Assembly (NCBI GenBank): GCA_024235615.1
Contig: JACKMB010000004.1
Location: 248,001-312,000 of the forward strand
Length of the DNA stretch: 64,000 nt
Direction of reading: 5' to 3'
Source: Thauera sp.
GTDB taxonomy: Bacteria; Pseudomonadota; Gammaproteobacteria; Burkholderiales; Rhodocyclaceae
In this document: positions 62,213-64,000 of the stretch, piece after piece
Position numbering within the stretch: position 1 is the first letter of the stretch
Layout of the letters: every line of letters starts with the position of its first letter
Position numbers and translations under genes: made by a program
Notes under the pieces: generated by a model
The model's database searches: none
What the model saw: the letters and a program-made list of their open reading frames with translations, nothing else
Told to the model about the DNA's origin: nothing

Positions 62213-64000
62213 ATGAGCTCCTCCGTCGATTCGCCTGTCGCCGTGGCCGGCAAGGGCATGCTGCGCGTCGTCTTCTACAGCGCGATCCTGTTCTCGGTCT
62301 TCCAGCTCGTCACCTCGGCGTTCAGCCCGCTGTCGAGCACGGTCGTACGCGCGCTGCACGTCGGCTTCCTGCTGCTGCTGACCTTCCTGCTCCATCCCTG
62401 GCAGGGCGGGCAGGGGCGCACCCGCCTGGCGACCAAGGCGGTCGGCTTCGGCGCACTGCTGCTGTCGGGCTATCACTGGATCTATGAGGCCGACCTGGTG
62501 CAGCGCGCAGGCGAGCTCACCCAGGCCGACATGGCGGTCGGCGTCATCACGCTGGTGCTGGTCTTCGAGGCCGCGCGCCGCATCATGGGGCTGGCGCTGC
62601 CGCTGATCTGCCTCGGCTTCCTCGCCTACGCCCTGTTCGGCGAGTACCTGCCGGGCGACCTCGCCCACCGCGGCTACGGCCTCGATCAGGTGGTGGGCCA
62701 GCTCGCCTTCGGCACCGAGGGCATCTACGGCACGCCGACCTATGTGTCCTCGTCCTACATCTTCCTGTTCATCCTGTTCGGCGCCTTCCTCGAGCAGGCG
62801 GGCATGATCGACCTGTTCACCAACTTCGCGCTCGGCACCGTCGGCCACACCAAGGGCGGGCCGGCCAAGGTGTCGGTGGTGTCGTCCGGCCTGATGGGCA
62901 CGATCAACGGCTCGGGCGTGGCCAACGTGGTCACCACCGGCCAGTTCACCATCCCGCTGATGAAGAAGTTCGGCTACAAGCCGGCCTTCGCCGGCGCGGT
63001 CGAGGCCACCAGCTCGATGGGCGGGCAGATCATGCCGCCGGTGATGGGCGCGGTGGCCTTCATCATGGCCGAGACCATCAACGTGCCCTACGTCGAGATC
63101 GCCAAGGCGGCGGCGATCCCGGCGATGCTGTACTTCTTCACCGTGTTCTGGATGGTGCACCTCGAGGCCGGCCGCGCCGGGCTGAAGGGCCTGCCCAAGG
63201 AGGAGTGCCCCGACCCCTGGGTGGCGATCCGCGCGCGCTGGTACCTGCTGCTGCCGCTCGCCGGCCTGGTGTACCTGCTCTTCGCCGGCTTCACGCCGAT
63301 GTTCGCCGGCATGGTGGGCCTGGCGCTGACCGTGGTGCTGCTGTTCGGCAGCAGCCTGGCACGCCATCTCAACGGGACCTCGCTGCGCCTGCTGTTCTGG
63401 ATCGTGCTCGGCCTGGCCTGCTCGGCCTTCGCCAAGGTCGGGATCATCTCGGTGGTCGCCGTGGTGGCGGTGCTCGCCGTGCTGCTGGCGCCGCGTGCCG
63501 ACGGCCGCGACACCCTGCGCCTGGCGGTCAGGGCCCTGGTGGACGGCGCGCTGCACGCGCTGCCGGTGGGCGTGGCGTGCGCGCTGGTGGGCGTGATCAT
63601 CGGCTCGCTGACGCTGACCGGTGGCGCCACCGCCTTCGCCGGCTACATCATCCAGATCGGCGACGACAGCCTGTTCGTCTCGCTGCTGCTCACCATGCTC
63701 ACCTGCCTGGTGCTCGGCATGGGCATCCCGACCATCCCGAACTACATCATCACCAGCTCGATCGCCGCGCCCGCGCTGCTCGAGCTCGGCGTGCCGCTGA
63801 TCGTCTCGCACATGTTCGTGTTCTATTTCGGGATCATGGCCGACCTCACCCCGCCGGTCGCGCTCGCCGCCTTCGCCGCGGCGCCGATCGCCAAGGAGAC
63901 CGGCCTCAAGATCGGCGTGCGCGCGGTACAGATCGCCATCGCCGGCTTCATCGTGCCCTACATGGCGGTGTATGCCCCCGAGCTCATGCTGCAGGGCGAC
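62213..64000 (+). CDS. Fused TRAP transporter permease (4TM-12TM), truncated by window edge
   Basis: 596 codons are present and the frame is open at the window end; the family is usually 640-900 residues. The first 120 residues (about four membrane helices) correspond to the small DctQ-like part, and the rest to the large DctM-like part with GTINGSGVANVVTTGQFTIP, SSMGGQIMPPVMGAVAF, and LGMGIPTIPNYIITSSI. Such fused permeases partner with TAXI receptors and use a Na+ gradient. It starts at ATG 62213, 76 bases after the receptor gene. Confidence 0.92.
   Translation, partial: MSSSVDSPVAVAGKGMLRVVFYSAILFSVFQLVTSAFSPLSSTVVRALHVGFLLLLTFLLHPWQGGQGRTRLATKAVGFGALLLSGYHWIYEADLVQRAGELTQADMAVGVITLVLVFEAARRIMGLALPLICLGFLAYALFGEYLPGDLAHRGYGLDQVVGQLAFGTEGIYGTPTYVSSSYIFLFILFGAFLEQAGMIDLFTNFALGTVGHTKGGPAKVSVVSSGLMGTINGSGVANVVTTGQFTIPLMKKFGYKPAFAGAVEATSSMGGQIMPPVMGAVAFIMAETINVPYVEIAKAAAIPAMLYFFTVFWMVHLEAGRAGLKGLPKEECPDPWVAIRARWYLLLPLAGLVYLLFAGFTPMFAGMVGLALTVVLLFGSSLARHLNGTSLRLLFWIVLGLACSAFAKVGIISVVAVVAVLAVLLAPRADGRDTLRLAVRALVDGALHALPVGVACALVGVIIGSLTLTGGATAFAGYIIQIGDDSLFVSLLLTMLTCLVLGMGIPTIPNYIITSSIAAPALLELGVPLIVSHMFVFYFGIMADLTPPVALAAFAAAPIAKETGLKIGVRAVQIAIAGFIVPYMAVYAPELMLQGD

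Overview
The window looks like chromosomal DNA of a denitrifying, aromatic-degrading betaproteobacterium of the Thauera/Azoarcus group (Rhodocyclales). The evidence is a Thauera-like 16S rRNA gene, very high GC with strong third-position G/C bias, a complete 4-hydroxybenzoyl-CoA reductase operon, a gcdR-gcdH pair like that of Azoarcus, and the usual betaproteobacterial run gatCAB | mreBCD-mrdA-rodA-rlpA-dacA-ybeD-lipB-lipA. The organism assignment is an inference; no database was searched. I see no transposase, phage gene, CRISPR array or plasmid function.

Layout. 1-3.4 kb (minus strand): the first codons of ubiE, a DUF971 protein, and the cobaltochelatase-type pair cobS-cobT. 3.5-7.8 kb (plus): a MarR regulator overlapping hcrC-hcrA-hcrB, which removes the para-hydroxyl of 4-hydroxybenzoyl-CoA to give benzoyl-CoA. 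8-10 kb: phoB-phoR behind a Pho box. 10-16.9 kb (minus): seven tightly packed genes, gatC-gatA-lipoprotein-gatB-class II amidotransferase-HIT-PilZ-like. 17-27.9 kb (plus): rod-shape and cell-wall genes mreBCD, mrdA, rodA, rlpA and dacA, then ybeD, lipB, lipA for lipoate and a SIMPL protein. 28-39.2 kb: mixed housekeeping and uncharacterised genes (secreted pentapeptide-repeat protein, TlpA-like thioredoxin, hemerythrin, Rep helicase, cytochrome c5, tRNA-Arg(CCG), a beta-propeller protein, an esterase, and a noncanonical SbcD/SbcC-like pair).

39.2-44.7 kb is a complete rRNA operon: promoter, boxA, 16S, tRNA-Ile, tRNA-Ala, boxA, 23S, 5S and a terminator hairpin. Long complementary arms flank 16S and 23S.

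44.9-64 kb: marC, then catabolic genes. gcdR | gcdH, a class III CoA-transferase and etfBA convert glutarate/glutaryl-CoA to crotonyl-CoA with electrons passing to ETF. A divergent MocR regulator faces a polyamine-type ABC transporter followed by gabD and gabT. A convergent LhgO-like oxidase and a TAXI-TRAP transporter, cut by the window end, follow.

How the genes work together. HcrCAB feeds benzoyl-CoA into the central anaerobic aromatic pathway, and GcdH acts on the glutaryl-CoA that pathway yields in Thauera/Azoarcus. The second cluster can be read as GABA/polyamine breakdown, or as 5-aminovalerate to glutarate breakdown, because GabT and GabD homologues often act on both C4 and C5 substrates and the glutarate genes lie just upstream. 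No clearly new defence or mobile system was found. The best leads are the C4/C5 amine-glutarate region, the hook-less SbcCD-like pair, the lipoprotein inside gatCAB, and the terminator-like hairpin in the mreB leader.
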